DNA from: Sphingobacterium sp. SYP-B4668
GTDB taxonomy: Bacteria > Bacteroidota > Bacteroidia > Sphingobacteriales > Sphingobacteriaceae
Reading direction: 5' to 3'
DNA length: 64,000 nucleotides
Assembly (NCBI RefSeq): GCF_027627455.1
Contig: NZ_CP115483.1
Span: forward strand, 1,798,001-1,862,000
Shown: piece after piece, positions 1-8,427 of the stretch
How the letters are laid out: every line of letters starts with the position of its first letter
Numbering within the stretch: position 1 is the stretch's first letter
The notes under the pieces: model-generated
Databases searched by the model: none
What the model was told of the DNA's origin: nothing
The model's input: only the letters and a program-made list of their open reading frames with translations
Translations under genes and position numbers: made by a program

Positions 1-97
1 CCGGAAAGGAGCTCTGCATCTCTGCAAAGGAAAGCTTGCTCGCCATCACTCCAGCACTTAATAGGGCCGCATTTTGAAGGAATGTTCTTCGTTTCAT
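1..97 (-). CDS. N-terminal fragment of a Tat-exported protein (partial)
   Basis: The reading frame begins at an ATG (complement of 95-97) and runs off the left edge of the window after 32 codons. The visible N-terminus reads MKRRTFLQNAALLSAGVMAS, a twin-arginine (RR) motif followed by a short hydrophobic stretch, as in Tat signal peptides. In Bacteroidota this kind of start is common in secreted oxidoreductases of the Gfo/Idh type and in sugar-phosphate isomerase-like TIM barrels, but nothing of the mature domain is visible, so the function cannot be assigned. The frame and signal are seen in the sequence; export is inferred. Confidence 0.6.
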   Translation of the reverse strand, partial: MKRRTFLQNAALLSAGVMASKLSFAEMQSSFP

Positions 98-492
98 TAT
101 GGTGGTATTATAAATTAGTTACTATTAATCTCTCGCAATATAATAAAAAAATTGTTCTATTGGTATCGCAAATACGTTTTAGCTTGGTGATAATAAAGGT
201 TTGCAACCATTAGTTAAATATTATTTAGTTAATTTGCACTTCGGAATGGATTTTGCTTAATGATTCCCGGAAATTTGATAGGAAAAAGGAATGTATATGC
301 GGCCATAGTTAATAAGACCCTAAAGACTATTTCCTGTCCATAAATGCAAACTGTATTTGAAATATTCAGGTAGCCTCGGCTACACAAACATGAAAAATTT
401 AGTTTGGATATTCCATACCGATACATCGGGACAAGTTAATGATAGATGAAGATCAAACGGAGCTTACGAGCTCAAGACGTAATTAAATACAT
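98..492. other. Intergenic region between divergent genes
   Basis: This 395-base stretch separates a minus-strand Tat-type gene from the plus-strand outer membrane protein gene. It is AT-rich and must carry promoters for both. The only structured element I see is a short inverted repeat at 370-383 (GTAGCC-TC-GGCTAC). A minus-strand frame of about 65 codons lies across it but has no recognisable domain, so I do not call it a gene. Confidence 0.5.
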
Positions 493-2133
493 ATGAAATT
501 TACTATACTCAAGCCTTGGTTGCGCTGGACGATTGCTACTTTGCCTTTGGCAATTGTCACACTCCCGACTTTTGCTCAGGTCAAAAACCAAACATACTCT
601 TACCAATATTATCAAAAGTTCAATGACGTGGTTTATTCTCCAGATACTCGAGAATTTACGTCTTCCAAACCCTTTGTATTTAAAGATTTACTTCTGTCGC
701 GATACGACTCTTTAGGAAGTGTAGGGCAAGTAGACTCGGACAATCTCTTTATGCGGAAGATTTTTAATGAACATCTTGTTCAGGTTGAAAAGGAAGATCA
801 TACTTTTTACCTAGATTTTATGCCAGACTTCCAGATTGGAAAGGACCTAATGGGAGACAAACGAAGTACTTATATGAATACTCGGGGTTTTCAAGCTGGA
901 TTGACCATTGGAGATAAATTTACTTTTTATGCCAATGCTTATGAGAACCAAGCTCGATTTCCAGGTTACCTGGACGATTATATGACCCGTAATGAACTCA
1001 TCCCTGGTCAAGGAGTAACCAAAATGCAGTCCAATAATGTCAAGGACTGGATGTATGCTACAGCAAGTGCAACTTATGATGTCAGCCCGTATCTTCAAGT
1101 GACACTTGCGTATGACAAAAATTTTATTGGTGATGGGTATCGGTCGCTTCTATTGTCGGATTTTTCTTCGAACTATACTCACTTGAAATTAAGAGGAAAG
1201 ATTGGGAATGTGCAATATACTTCCATTTGGGCTTATATGACAGATCCGAAGAATCCACGTGTTGATTCCCTCAATTCGGGAGGCCGTTTTGGCGATGGGA
1301 TCAAATGGGGTGCGTTCCAATATTTAGATTATAACGCAACCAACAGATTATCGGTGGGTTTTTTCCAAGCGGTGGTATGGGCGAATAAAAATGAGGCTGG
1401 TCATCGCGGATTTGATTTCAATTATATCAATCCGTTGATTTTTATTCGCCCTGTGGAGTCTAATAATGCCTCTTCACCTGATAAAATGTTTTTAGGACTG
1501 AATGCAAAGTACAAGGTATTGCGCAATGCAACTGTGTATGGACAATTCTTGTTAGGAGAATTTACCGCAAAGGAATTTTTTGGTGGAAATGGGTATGCAC
1601 ATAACAAATGGGGAGTGCAGTTAGGAGCGAGAGGATTTGACCTTTTCGGTGTGAAACATCTTAATTTCTTAGGAGAGTTCAATACAGTACGCCCCTATAC
1701 TTATCAACATTTTACTTCTATCTCTAATTATAGTAACCACGGCGAACCTCTTGCGCATCCTACAGGTGCTAATTTTAGAGAGTTGGTTGGGCTCCTGAAC
1801 TACTCGTGGAAAAGGTTCGATTTCTCGGGACAGCTGTTGTATAACAGGTTTGGTACAGATCCAAACATGGAGACTAATATGGGAGGAGATATCTTTCAAT
1901 CGTACAATGCAATTCCCAATTTGTATGGAAATTCGATTGGTCAAGGGGTGAAAAACAACCTGTATTTTGCGGATCTAAAAGCTGCATATGTATTGAATCC
2001 AAAATATAACTTACGCTTTGAATTAGGGTATACGCAACGTTATCGTCAAATTGAAAATATGGCCACCCAAAAATCGGGGGTTATTTCAGTTGGGTTGAGG
2101 TCTTCGTTCCGTAATTTCTATGGGGATTTCTAA
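493..2133 (+). CDS. Wzi/RemB-like outer membrane beta-barrel protein
   Basis: 546 residues with a cleavable signal peptide (MKFTILKPW... ending near TFAQ, about residue 28). The mature part is rich in alternating aromatic and polar residues, typical of an outer membrane beta-barrel, and resembles the capsule assembly Wzi family and the flavobacterial gliding protein RemB. Features supporting this are the early LLLSRYDSLGSV region and a conserved asparagine- and glycine-rich strand pattern through the middle. Known roles of the family are surface attachment of polysaccharide (Wzi) or gliding (RemB); which applies here is not shown. No other gliding genes are in the window. It stands alone, with aroQ 138 bases downstream. 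Confidence 0.65.
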   Translation: MKFTILKPWLRWTIATLPLAIVTLPTFAQVKNQTYSYQYYQKFNDVVYSPDTREFTSSKPFVFKDLLLSRYDSLGSVGQVDSDNLFMRKIFNEHLVQVEKEDHTFYLDFMPDFQIGKDLMGDKRSTYMNTRGFQAGLTIGDKFTFYANAYENQARFPGYLDDYMTRNELIPGQGVTKMQSNNVKDWMYATASATYDVSPYLQVTLAYDKNFIGDGYRSLLLSDFSSNYTHLKLRGKIGNVQYTSIWAYMTDPKNPRVDSLNSGGRFGDGIKWGAFQYLDYNATNRLSVGFFQAVVWANKNEAGHRGFDFNYINPLIFIRPVESNNASSPDKMFLGLNAKYKVLRNATVYGQFLLGEFTAKEFFGGNGYAHNKWGVQLGARGFDLFGVKHLNFLGEFNTVRPYTYQHFTSISNYSNHGEPLAHPTGANFRELVGLLNYSWKRFDFSGQLLYNRFGTDPNMETNMGGDIFQSYNAIPNLYGNSIGQGVKNNLYFADLKAAYVLNPKYNLRFELGYTQRYRQIENMATQKSGVISVGLRSSFRNFYGDF

Positions 2134-2271
2134 TAATAGTTTATCTTTATATCTCGATGAGACTATCGTGATTTGATAGCCCATACAATATACATTTTGC
2201 AAAGGTGCATCGAAACTGGTGAACAATTTTATATTGCCGTATGGCAACTGAAAAATAAATTATATACATAT

Positions 2272-2688
2272 ATGAAAAAAATATTGATCATCAACGGTCC
2301 CAATCTTAATTTATTAGGAGTCAGAGAGAAAAGTATCTATGGCGATCAAGATTTTGTTAGTTATTTCGAATCTTTAAAAATCAAGTATCCCGACGTTGAG
2401 CTGGAATATTTTCAAAGCAATGTTGAAGGCTTTATTATCGATAAAATTCATGCTGTGGGCTTTGATATCGATGGTATCGTCCTAAATGCCGGAGCCTATA
2501 CACATACGTCGGTAGCTATTGGGGATGCGATAGCGGCTGTCAAAAGCTCAGTCATCGAGGTTCATATATCCAACGTATATGCGCGTGAGGAATTTAGACA
2601 TAAGTCATATTTGGCTAAGAACTGTAAAGGTGTGCTATGTGGATTTGGATTGGACGGTTATCGATTAGCAATAGAGGCTCTGATATAG
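2272..2688 (+). CDS. aroQ: Type II 3-dehydroquinate dehydratase
   Basis: Converts 3-dehydroquinate to 3-dehydroshikimate in the shikimate pathway; cytoplasmic, usually a dodecamer. The 138-residue length is normal for the family. Visible motifs are NGPNLN (residues 8-13), the catalytic tyrosine Y23 in IYG, LNAGAYTHTS near residue 72 and VHISN...REEFRHKS near 100 carrying the catalytic histidine region. An in-frame upstream GTG/ATG extension to 2173 exists, but the family start is MKKILIINGPN, so I place the start at 2272. The stop lies a few bases from the convergent M19 peptidase stop, with a shared inverted repeat between them. Confidence 0.95.
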   Translation: MKKILIINGPNLNLLGVREKSIYGDQDFVSYFESLKIKYPDVELEYFQSNVEGFIIDKIHAVGFDIDGIVLNAGAYTHTSVAIGDAIAAVKSSVIEVHISNVYAREEFRHKSYLAKNCKGVLCGFGLDGYRLAIEALI

Positions 2689-2690
2689 GT

Positions 2691-2712
2691 GTGCACTTTA
2701 GTTAAAGTGCAC
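2691..2712. terminator. Inverted repeat between convergent aroQ and peptidase genes
   Basis: A perfect 10-base inverted repeat GTGCACTTTA / TAAAGTGCAC with a 2-base centre starts 3 bases after the aroQ stop and overlaps the stop codon of the opposite gene (2702-2704). It probably ends both transcripts, but neither side has a clear U tract. Confidence 0.45.
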
Positions 2713-3784
2713 TTCTCATAAATCGTAACCAATTTCCGTTTGCTATCTTCTCTACATCCATATCGGTGTATCCCCTTGTTTTTAAGATAGTCGGAATCTT
2801 CTGGAGGTCAGCAATAGTTGTGATATCGTAAGGACATTGTTCCGTCCCAAACGCGCCGTCCAAATCACTCCCAATCCCAACATGGTCTGTATTTCCTGCC
2901 AATTGACAGATATGATCGATATTGTTGGCCACGATTTCTAGATTACAATTCATGCCTTTCGGAGTGGAAACACCTCGCTCCCAATTGGGTACCATCATCC
3001 AAGCATCCAAGGCGATACCGATTACCGCCTGGCGATCGATTAATGTTCTAATCATGTCATCACTGTATTGGCGATTGTGATTGACAAATTTGCGACAGTT
3101 GTTGTGGCTGGCCCAGATATTGCCTTGGTACAAATCCATTGCATCCCAGAAGGCATCGTCACAGAGGTGCGTTGCATCGAGTATCATGCCCAGACGATCC
3201 ATTTCGCGTAGCAATTCAATTCCTTTATGATTTAGTCGACCTGTTGCATCTGTGCCATTCGCATATCGCCCTGGTCCGTAATGTGCGGGACCTATGGCTC
3301 TCAAGCCATAATTGTGAGCTATTTCGACGTGACCGATGTCGACAATGGAATCTGCACCCTCTAGACTGAGGATATATCCAATGGGCTTATCGTTAATTGA
3401 TGAGGTATCTTGCCAGAGAGAGAGGTGATTTTCCAACCCAATCTTGTCTTTAATCATGACCATCTCTCCAGCAGCTTCCATTGCTTTATACCAGGCTAAT
3501 TGTCCTTGTGTTTGTGCCCATGCTTGTTCAGCGGAATGCCAACCCGCACCAGGTCGATTATTATTGGCGCGCGTTACGCGTGCAATTTGCGTAGCGACGA
3601 CAAGGCCGATATTTCCTTTTCGAAGTTCAGGGAAACAGGTGGTAGCATATCCTCGGTCAGGTTTGTCGGTCATCAACACCTCACTGCTATTGATTTCATC
3701 AATAGGCCATCGTAGGTCTCGGTTCCATTCCAAGGCATTCATACTTAAATCCAAGTGGGCATCGACGATAAATGGCTTATCCAT
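2702..3784 (-). CDS. Membrane dipeptidase, peptidase family M19
   Basis: 360-residue zinc dipeptidase of the renal dipeptidase family, which cleaves dipeptides including ones with a D-residue at the C-terminal position. Zinc-site motifs are visible: DAHLD near residue 9, the LSLEGAD glutamate, ATHLCDDAFWDAM, WASHNNCRK and GIGSDLDG near the C-terminus. A longer frame starts at 3874, but it would overlap the gene upstream by 71 bases; MDKPFIVDAHLD at 3784 fits the family and leaves a 19-base gap. It is the last gene of the operon permease-RidA-PLP enzyme-dipeptidase, so it may feed D-amino acids released from dipeptides to the PLP enzyme. That role is inferred. Confidence 0.88.
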   Translation of the reverse strand: MDKPFIVDAHLDLSMNALEWNRDLRWPIDEINSSEVLMTDKPDRGYATTCFPELRKGNIGLVVATQIARVTRANNNRPGAGWHSAEQAWAQTQGQLAWYKAMEAAGEMVMIKDKIGLENHLSLWQDTSSINDKPIGYILSLEGADSIVDIGHVEIAHNYGLRAIGPAHYGPGRYANGTDATGRLNHKGIELLREMDRLGMILDATHLCDDAFWDAMDLYQGNIWASHNNCRKFVNHNRQYSDDMIRTLIDRQAVIGIALDAWMMVPNWERGVSTPKGMNCNLEIVANNIDHICQLAGNTDHVGIGSDLDGAFGTEQCPYDITTIADLQKIPTILKTRGYTDMDVEKIANGNWLRFMRSAL

Positions 3785-3803
3785 AATGGTTGATTGTATT
3801 GTT

Positions 3804-4901
3804 TTAGATATTAATGATACGTTTACGGGCCACGATAGCCCATTCTTGGGTCTTGTTTTGATCAACAACGACATGTGCTACGTCGTAAAGAGCTACAGTA
3901 GGACAGATATGCACGGGTATACCATATAGAATGTCTCCAATCGAAAGTGTATGCTCCGATATTTGTAAGACCAGATGTTCTTCACTTTGAGCAACAGGTT
4001 GTGCTGTAGGAACATTTAAAAAATGGACACGAGGTAACGGATTTTCCGCAGCGACGGACTTATGTCCCAAATCTACACAGACATGGTTTTTGTCAATGAG
4101 GGAAATTACCCTGCTAATCAGTACGGCAGCATATTGAAAATGCAACTCTTTCAACAGGTGTTGATATCCCCAATCCCAAAATGCGAACGTACCCGGACTG
4201 CACTCAACCTCCTCACGTAGTAGATGTATGGGAAATGTAGGTGTGCCACCAATAACCATAAGTATGGGATGCCCCAATCTCTGAACGATGGTATCTTGTG
4301 CTTTTTTCGCAAGGAGGTAGCAATTATCTGCTGCTAATTTTCGCTGGGCAAACTCCTTATCATGTATGTGGCCATCATAAGCGTGTATCCCTTTTAATTG
4401 AAGAGTAGTGCAGCTTTCCAGCACATCCAATAAAGGTGAGATGTGTGCTGGTTTTAATCCTGTTCGGTTCATTCCAACATTAATATCGATGAAAACATCG
4501 AGCTGTATATGGTGTGCCCGACATATATAATCAAGCTGTAGTGCACTTTCAACATGGTCGATTAAACAGGAGAATCGAGTAGAAGGGTAGGCCTTGATTA
4601 AAGCTACGAACCGACGGGCTTTCGGACCTACGGGCTGGTAAGCCAATAATACATCGGGCGCTTGAATGGTACCTAGCATTTCAGCTTCGGCGATGGTTGC
4701 ACATTTAAACTTCGAGATACCTTCCTGTAGCATCATTTGGCATACTTCTGCGGTTTTTGTTGTTTTGACGTGTGGTCTCAACTTTTCGACTCCTCCCGCC
4801 ATCTCCTTCACAAGTGATATGTTGTTGGCAATCCGTGATGGATAGACAGCCAAAGCAGGGGAGTCGATGTGGTCAATATTGTCAATCTTATACCATTCCA
4901 T
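3804..4901 (-). CDS. D-threonine aldolase / D-serine dehydratase-like PLP enzyme
   Basis: 365-residue fold-type III PLP enzyme (alanine racemase-like N-terminal barrel plus D-Ser dehydratase-like C-terminal domain). The PLP lysine lies in RPHVKTTK near residue 43, and the C-terminal PVHICPT motif supplies the HxC metal site of this family. Members either cleave D-threonine and other D-beta-hydroxy amino acids to glycine and aldehyde or dehydrate D-serine; sequence alone does not choose. The start at 4901 (MEWYKIDNIDHIDSPALAVYP) matches the family start better than the ATG at 4949. Third gene of the operon; the neighbouring RidA would suit an enamine-releasing dehydratase. Confidence 0.85.
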   Translation of the reverse strand: MEWYKIDNIDHIDSPALAVYPSRIANNISLVKEMAGGVEKLRPHVKTTKTAEVCQMMLQEGISKFKCATIAEAEMLGTIQAPDVLLAYQPVGPKARRFVALIKAYPSTRFSCLIDHVESALQLDYICRAHHIQLDVFIDINVGMNRTGLKPAHISPLLDVLESCTTLQLKGIHAYDGHIHDKEFAQRKLAADNCYLLAKKAQDTIVQRLGHPILMVIGGTPTFPIHLLREEVECSPGTFAFWDWGYQHLLKELHFQYAAVLISRVISLIDKNHVCVDLGHKSVAAENPLPRVHFLNVPTAQPVAQSEEHLVLQISEHTLSIGDILYGIPVHICPTVALYDVAHVVVDQNKTQEWAIVARKRIINI

Positions 4902-5027
4902 GGGAGAGTTATCTTTATAGCGTGCCAAAATACTTGTATATGTGCGCAATAGTTCCTAAACAGAAGTCGTCAGCAGGTCGAATGAATGTTCTGCATTAGT
5001 ATACTTTCTAATATGAACTCGGATGTT

Positions 5028-5504
5028 TTACTCATGTAGTTCGAATAGGGCTTCTATTTCCACTGGAATATTATCTGGCAATGAGCCAAACCCGACGGCA
5101 CTACGCGTGCCGATACCATTTTCTTCACCCCACACTGCAGCAAATAGTTCGCTACAACCGTTGATGATATAGGGATGCTTTTCAAAATCAGACGTACAGT
5201 TGACCATTCCCAACACTTTAATAACCCTTTTTATTCTGGACAGGCTTCCAAGATTGCTGTGTATGGTCGATAACATTGTTAATCCTACTTGGCGGGCAGC
5301 CAATTTCCCTGTTTCCATATCCATATCGCTTCCTATACGACCTATGATTAAGGATTTGTCATCTTGAACCGGACCATGACCAGATAGATAAAGATATTTA
5401 CCATCGATGACATACGGCTTGTATACGCCTAGTGGTTTCGGCGCAGGAGGTAAAGTCAATCCTAATTTTTCAAATGCTAAATCAGCATTATGCATATTGT
5501 CCAT
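5028..5504 (-). CDS. RidA/YjgF family protein
   Basis: 158 residues, longer than classical RidA (about 128), matching the YjgF-like subgroup with an N-terminal extension. The glycine-rich YLYLSGHGPV strand and the conserved arginine of the GTRSAVGFGSLP segment near residue 135 are present. RidA hydrolyses reactive enamine/imine intermediates made by PLP dehydratases. Its position between a GntP permease and a D-threonine aldolase/D-serine dehydratase-like enzyme makes enamine removal in this pathway plausible, but that is inferred. The gap to the permease is 30 bases and to the next gene 126 bases. Confidence 0.85.
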   Translation of the reverse strand: MDNMHNADLAFEKLGLTLPPAPKPLGVYKPYVIDGKYLYLSGHGPVQDDKSLIIGRIGSDMDMETGKLAARQVGLTMLSTIHSNLGSLSRIKRVIKVLGMVNCTSDFEKHPYIINGCSELFAAVWGEENGIGTRSAVGFGSLPDNIPVEIEALFELHE

Positions 5505-5534
5505 ATTTTTTTAATTTAACGTGCTATTTCTTTT

Positions 5535-6854
5535 TTATAAAAACATATTTATTAACAAGACCCCCATCAATCCAGCGATAGATACAATAGCTTCCATGAC
5601 CGACCAAGATTTTAACGTGTCTTTGACACTGAGGTTAAAGTATTCTTTAAACATCCAAAATCCAGCATCATTGACATGTGAGAACATTAAGCTACCTGCA
5701 CCCAAAGATAATACCATTAGGTTAGGATTGACACCTGATTGATGCATTAAAGGTGCAATCACCCCAGCAGCTGTCAGTGCAGCGACTGTAGCAGATCCTA
5801 CGCACCCTCGTATTATAGCCGCTATCAACCAACCCAAGATAAGCGGATGTACAGGCAGTTGTTGTAATAGCTGTGCCAGTTCGTCATTGACTCCGCTTTC
5901 TTCCATCACTTGTTTAAATATACCGGAGCCAGCGATAATAAGCAAAATCATCGCAATATATTTTACGGCATCAGCATAGATATCCATTACAGCCTTAATA
6001 CTCCTCTTTTGTCGAATGCCTAGTGTATAGGTTGCTATGATAATCGCAATTAACATGACAATGGCCGGGTCCCCTAAAAAAGAAAGCCATTTGTTCACGT
6101 TATCGTTTAAATTTGGCAAACAGTAGGGGATGACTGTTACAATGATGAGAAGAAAAACAGGTAGAGTGGCAGAGAAAAAGCTATTGAACTTTCCGGGTAT
6201 GCCAATATTGAGATCTACGCTTTTCTGTTCAAATAAGGTGACAGGCCCAGGCTGTATGCCCGTCAATGTTTTAGTGAATAAGGGGCCAGCAAGTATAATC
6301 GCAGGAATAGCGACTGCCAATCCGTAGATAAGGGTCATGCCCATATCCGCATGGAAGATAGATACCAGCGCGGCAGGTGAGGGGTGTGGTGGTAGAAAGC
6401 CATGAGTCACTGAAAGTGCGGCCAGCATGGGTAATCCGATGTATACAGATGAAAGACGATATTTATAGACGATGGAAAAAATTAATGGAACCAAAAGGAC
6501 AAAACCAATTCCATAAAAAAGCGGAATGCCAACAACAAAACCCGTGACCATCATCCCCCACTGGATATGTTTGATGCCGAAAGTGTTAACCATTACTGCT
6601 GCTATTTTTTCAGCGGCACCGCTTTCGGCAACTAGCTTACCCAACATGGCGCCCAGAACAATGATTAGTGTAAGGCTGCCCATGATGCTTGCAATTCCAG
6701 TACTGACGATAGAGGGCAATCTTTCGACTGGAATACCAAGACCTATCCCTGCTATGAGCGACACGAGCAGAAATGATAAAAAAGCATCTACTTTGAAGTA
6801 CGAAATAAGTGCAATCAATAGGACTAAGCAAAGGGCAACAATGAGAAGCGACAT
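5535..6854 (-). CDS. GntP-family permease (gluconate/D-serine type)
   Basis: 439-residue inner membrane transporter with about 12 to 14 hydrophobic segments. Family motifs seen are GIGLGIPVERLPSI, SLTLIIVLGAMLGKLVAESGAAEKIA, the HGFLPPHPSPAAL signature and IRGCVGSATVAALTAAG. GntP members import gluconate and related sugar acids; DsdX in the same family imports D-serine. Because the operon continues with RidA, a D-amino acid PLP enzyme and a dipeptidase, and contains no gluconate kinase or dehydratase, a DsdX-like amino acid substrate is the better guess. First gene of the operon. Confidence 0.85.
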   Translation of the reverse strand: MSLLIVALCLVLLIALISYFKVDAFLSFLLVSLIAGIGLGIPVERLPSIVSTGIASIMGSLTLIIVLGAMLGKLVAESGAAEKIAAVMVNTFGIKHIQWGMMVTGFVVGIPLFYGIGFVLLVPLIFSIVYKYRLSSVYIGLPMLAALSVTHGFLPPHPSPAALVSIFHADMGMTLIYGLAVAIPAIILAGPLFTKTLTGIQPGPVTLFEQKSVDLNIGIPGKFNSFFSATLPVFLLIIVTVIPYCLPNLNDNVNKWLSFLGDPAIVMLIAIIIATYTLGIRQKRSIKAVMDIYADAVKYIAMILLIIAGSGIFKQVMEESGVNDELAQLLQQLPVHPLILGWLIAAIIRGCVGSATVAALTAAGVIAPLMHQSGVNPNLMVLSLGAGSLMFSHVNDAGFWMFKEYFNLSVKDTLKSWSVMEAIVSIAGLMGVLLINMFL

Positions 6855-6906
6855 AGTGCGTTCAATGTAAAGGGTTATAGTTGATTCTGTTACGTTGGTT
6901 GTTACT

Positions 6907-6936
6907 CAAAAATATCAAAAGATATTGAATATCCAA
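6907..6936 (-). promoter_or_regulatory. Promoter of the GntP-RidA-aldolase-dipeptidase operon
   Basis: On the minus strand a TTG (6936-6934) is followed after 19 bases by TATTTTTG (6914-6907), matching the Bacteroidota TTG / TAnnTTTG consensus. A short inverted repeat (AATATC-AAAA-GATATT, 6911-6926) overlaps the -7 box and spacer and could be a regulator site. Confidence 0.6.
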
Positions 6937-7021
6937 CTAAAAAAACACCATAATTTAAACAGCAATATTCATTCCCTCTTACTTCGAATATCAATATCAA
7001 CGAACCGTCGACTTTAGTGGG

Positions 7022-8215
7022 TCATTTGATAAGCTTTGGTAGAAAACGGTAGACAATCAAGCTTAAAAATGAACATCCCACCATTACAGATACCATTGGT
7101 GTCGCAGTCCCGTTGTGCAATAAGCTGACTGCAGCAGAGGCCAAGGCCCCGACACCCATCTGTACACAGCCTAGTAGTGCAGAGGCGCTACCTGCCAGCT
7201 CTTTGAAAGGTGCTAATGCCAATGCGGATGTATTGGGAAATGTAAATCCCTGTGCCAATAAGAATAAAAAGATAATACCAATCATCAGTGGTAGGGTAAT
7301 CCAGCCAGCCAACGTAGTGGCGATGAAGAATAATGCAACTATAGACTGGAATTGAACAGCAAATTTGGATATATCTGCACTAGATCTTCTATTGAGAGCA
7401 ATACGATTAATCTGGGTCGCAAAAATTAGGGCTGAAGCAATAAAAGCAAAAGCAACCCCATATTGTGCCTCAGACAAACCGTAGTATTCTTGTAAAACAA
7501 AAGGGGAGCCCGCAAGATAGGCATACATCCCCGAAGAAGATAGCGCCCCAACTAGACAAAATCGAAGAAAGACGGGGTGCTTTATAACACTCCAGAAACT
7601 AGCAGTTACTTCCCGAGGAGCGAGAGAAAGATTTTTGTTCCCAGCGTATGATTCGGGTAAGAAAAAGATAACGCCCAACAGAATTAGGAATGAGATAATG
7701 GTGAGGATGGCGAAAATAACATGCCACTCATAATGAGACATCACAAACGCACCGACACTTGGCGCTAAAATAGGGGATATACCTACAACGAGCATGAGCA
7801 TACTGAAGATTTTGGCAGCTTCTTGTGGAAGGAAATAGTCACGGACCATCGCTCTGGAGGCTACCATCCCCGAACAACTCCCCAAAGCCTGTATAAATCG
7901 AAAAAGAATCAATTGCTCTATCGAGGTCGAGAAGATACACATGATAGAAGCAAAGATGTATAAAGACAGGCCTATTATAAGCGGTTTTTTTCGACCGAAC
8001 TTGTCTAGTAACGGACCATATACCAATTGTCCTACTGCGATGCCGATGAAAAATGAAGAAAGTGAAAGCTGAACTTGATCTACGGTTGTACCAAAATCAT
8101 TTGCAATGATATTGAAAGCAGGTAAATACATGTCTATAGAAAATGGTCCTACTGCTGACAATAGGCCTAGTATAAAAATAATAGTAATTCTTTTTGATCG
8201 TGTGAAGTCGCGCAT
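7022..8215 (-). CDS. Bcr/CflA family MFS multidrug efflux transporter
   Basis: 397-residue, 12-helix major facilitator. The N-terminal SIDMYLPAF motif and GQLVYGPLLDKFGRKKPL loop between helices 2 and 3 are hallmarks of the Bcr/CflA drug:H+ antiporter subfamily, which exports compounds such as bicyclomycin, chloramphenicol or sulfonamides. The substrate is unknown here. An ATG seven codons upstream (8236) is possible, but MRDFTRSKR at 8215 gives a normal short cytoplasmic start. The gene stands alone, tail to the GntP operon promoter, so it has its own transcription unit. Confidence 0.87.
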   Translation of the reverse strand: MRDFTRSKRITIIFILGLLSAVGPFSIDMYLPAFNIIANDFGTTVDQVQLSLSSFFIGIAVGQLVYGPLLDKFGRKKPLIIGLSLYIFASIMCIFSTSIEQLILFRFIQALGSCSGMVASRAMVRDYFLPQEAAKIFSMLMLVVGISPILAPSVGAFVMSHYEWHVIFAILTIISFLILLGVIFFLPESYAGNKNLSLAPREVTASFWSVIKHPVFLRFCLVGALSSSGMYAYLAGSPFVLQEYYGLSEAQYGVAFAFIASALIFATQINRIALNRRSSADISKFAVQFQSIVALFFIATTLAGWITLPLMIGIIFLFLLAQGFTFPNTSALALAPFKELAGSASALLGCVQMGVGALASAAVSLLHNGTATPMVSVMVGCSFLSLIVYRFLPKLIK

Positions 8216-8390
8216 ATAAAATATATAAATAAACATCCCAACCGCTCCAGCTAGTACTCCAGCACTGAGTCACTTAAACGGATTTTTTAGTCTGAAAAGT
8301 GGCTGTATTCCGCAGGAGTCTCTAATCATTTACATCCCTACTGTTCGTAAACTACCTGGTGGTGATGACTTTTGAGAAAGTAGTATTTCA

Positions 8391-8424
8391 GAAAAAAAGC
8401 CCTTTTATATAAAAGAGCTTTTAG
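8391..8424 (-). terminator. Terminator downstream of lgt
   Basis: Inverted repeat of AAAAGC-(C/A)-CTTTTATA type spanning 8395-8422 with one mismatch; read on the minus strand it is followed by a run of seven T. It lies directly after the lgt stop codon. Confidence 0.65.
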
Positions 8425-8427
8425 GTG

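Noticed and set aside
229..426. Minus-strand 65-codon frame in the first intergenic region
   Set aside because: No domain, no signal peptide and no convincing promoter; composition looks like translated non-coding DNA.
3444..3929. Plus-strand frame of 161 codons opposite the dipeptidase and PLP enzyme genes
   Set aside because: It is antisense to two well-supported genes, has no family features and no promoter; it arises from codon structure of the other strand.
5535..6854. Annotation of the GntP permease as a gluconate transporter
   Set aside because: Gluconate kinase and Entner-Doudoroff genes are absent; the operon context points to amino acids, so the substrate is left open.
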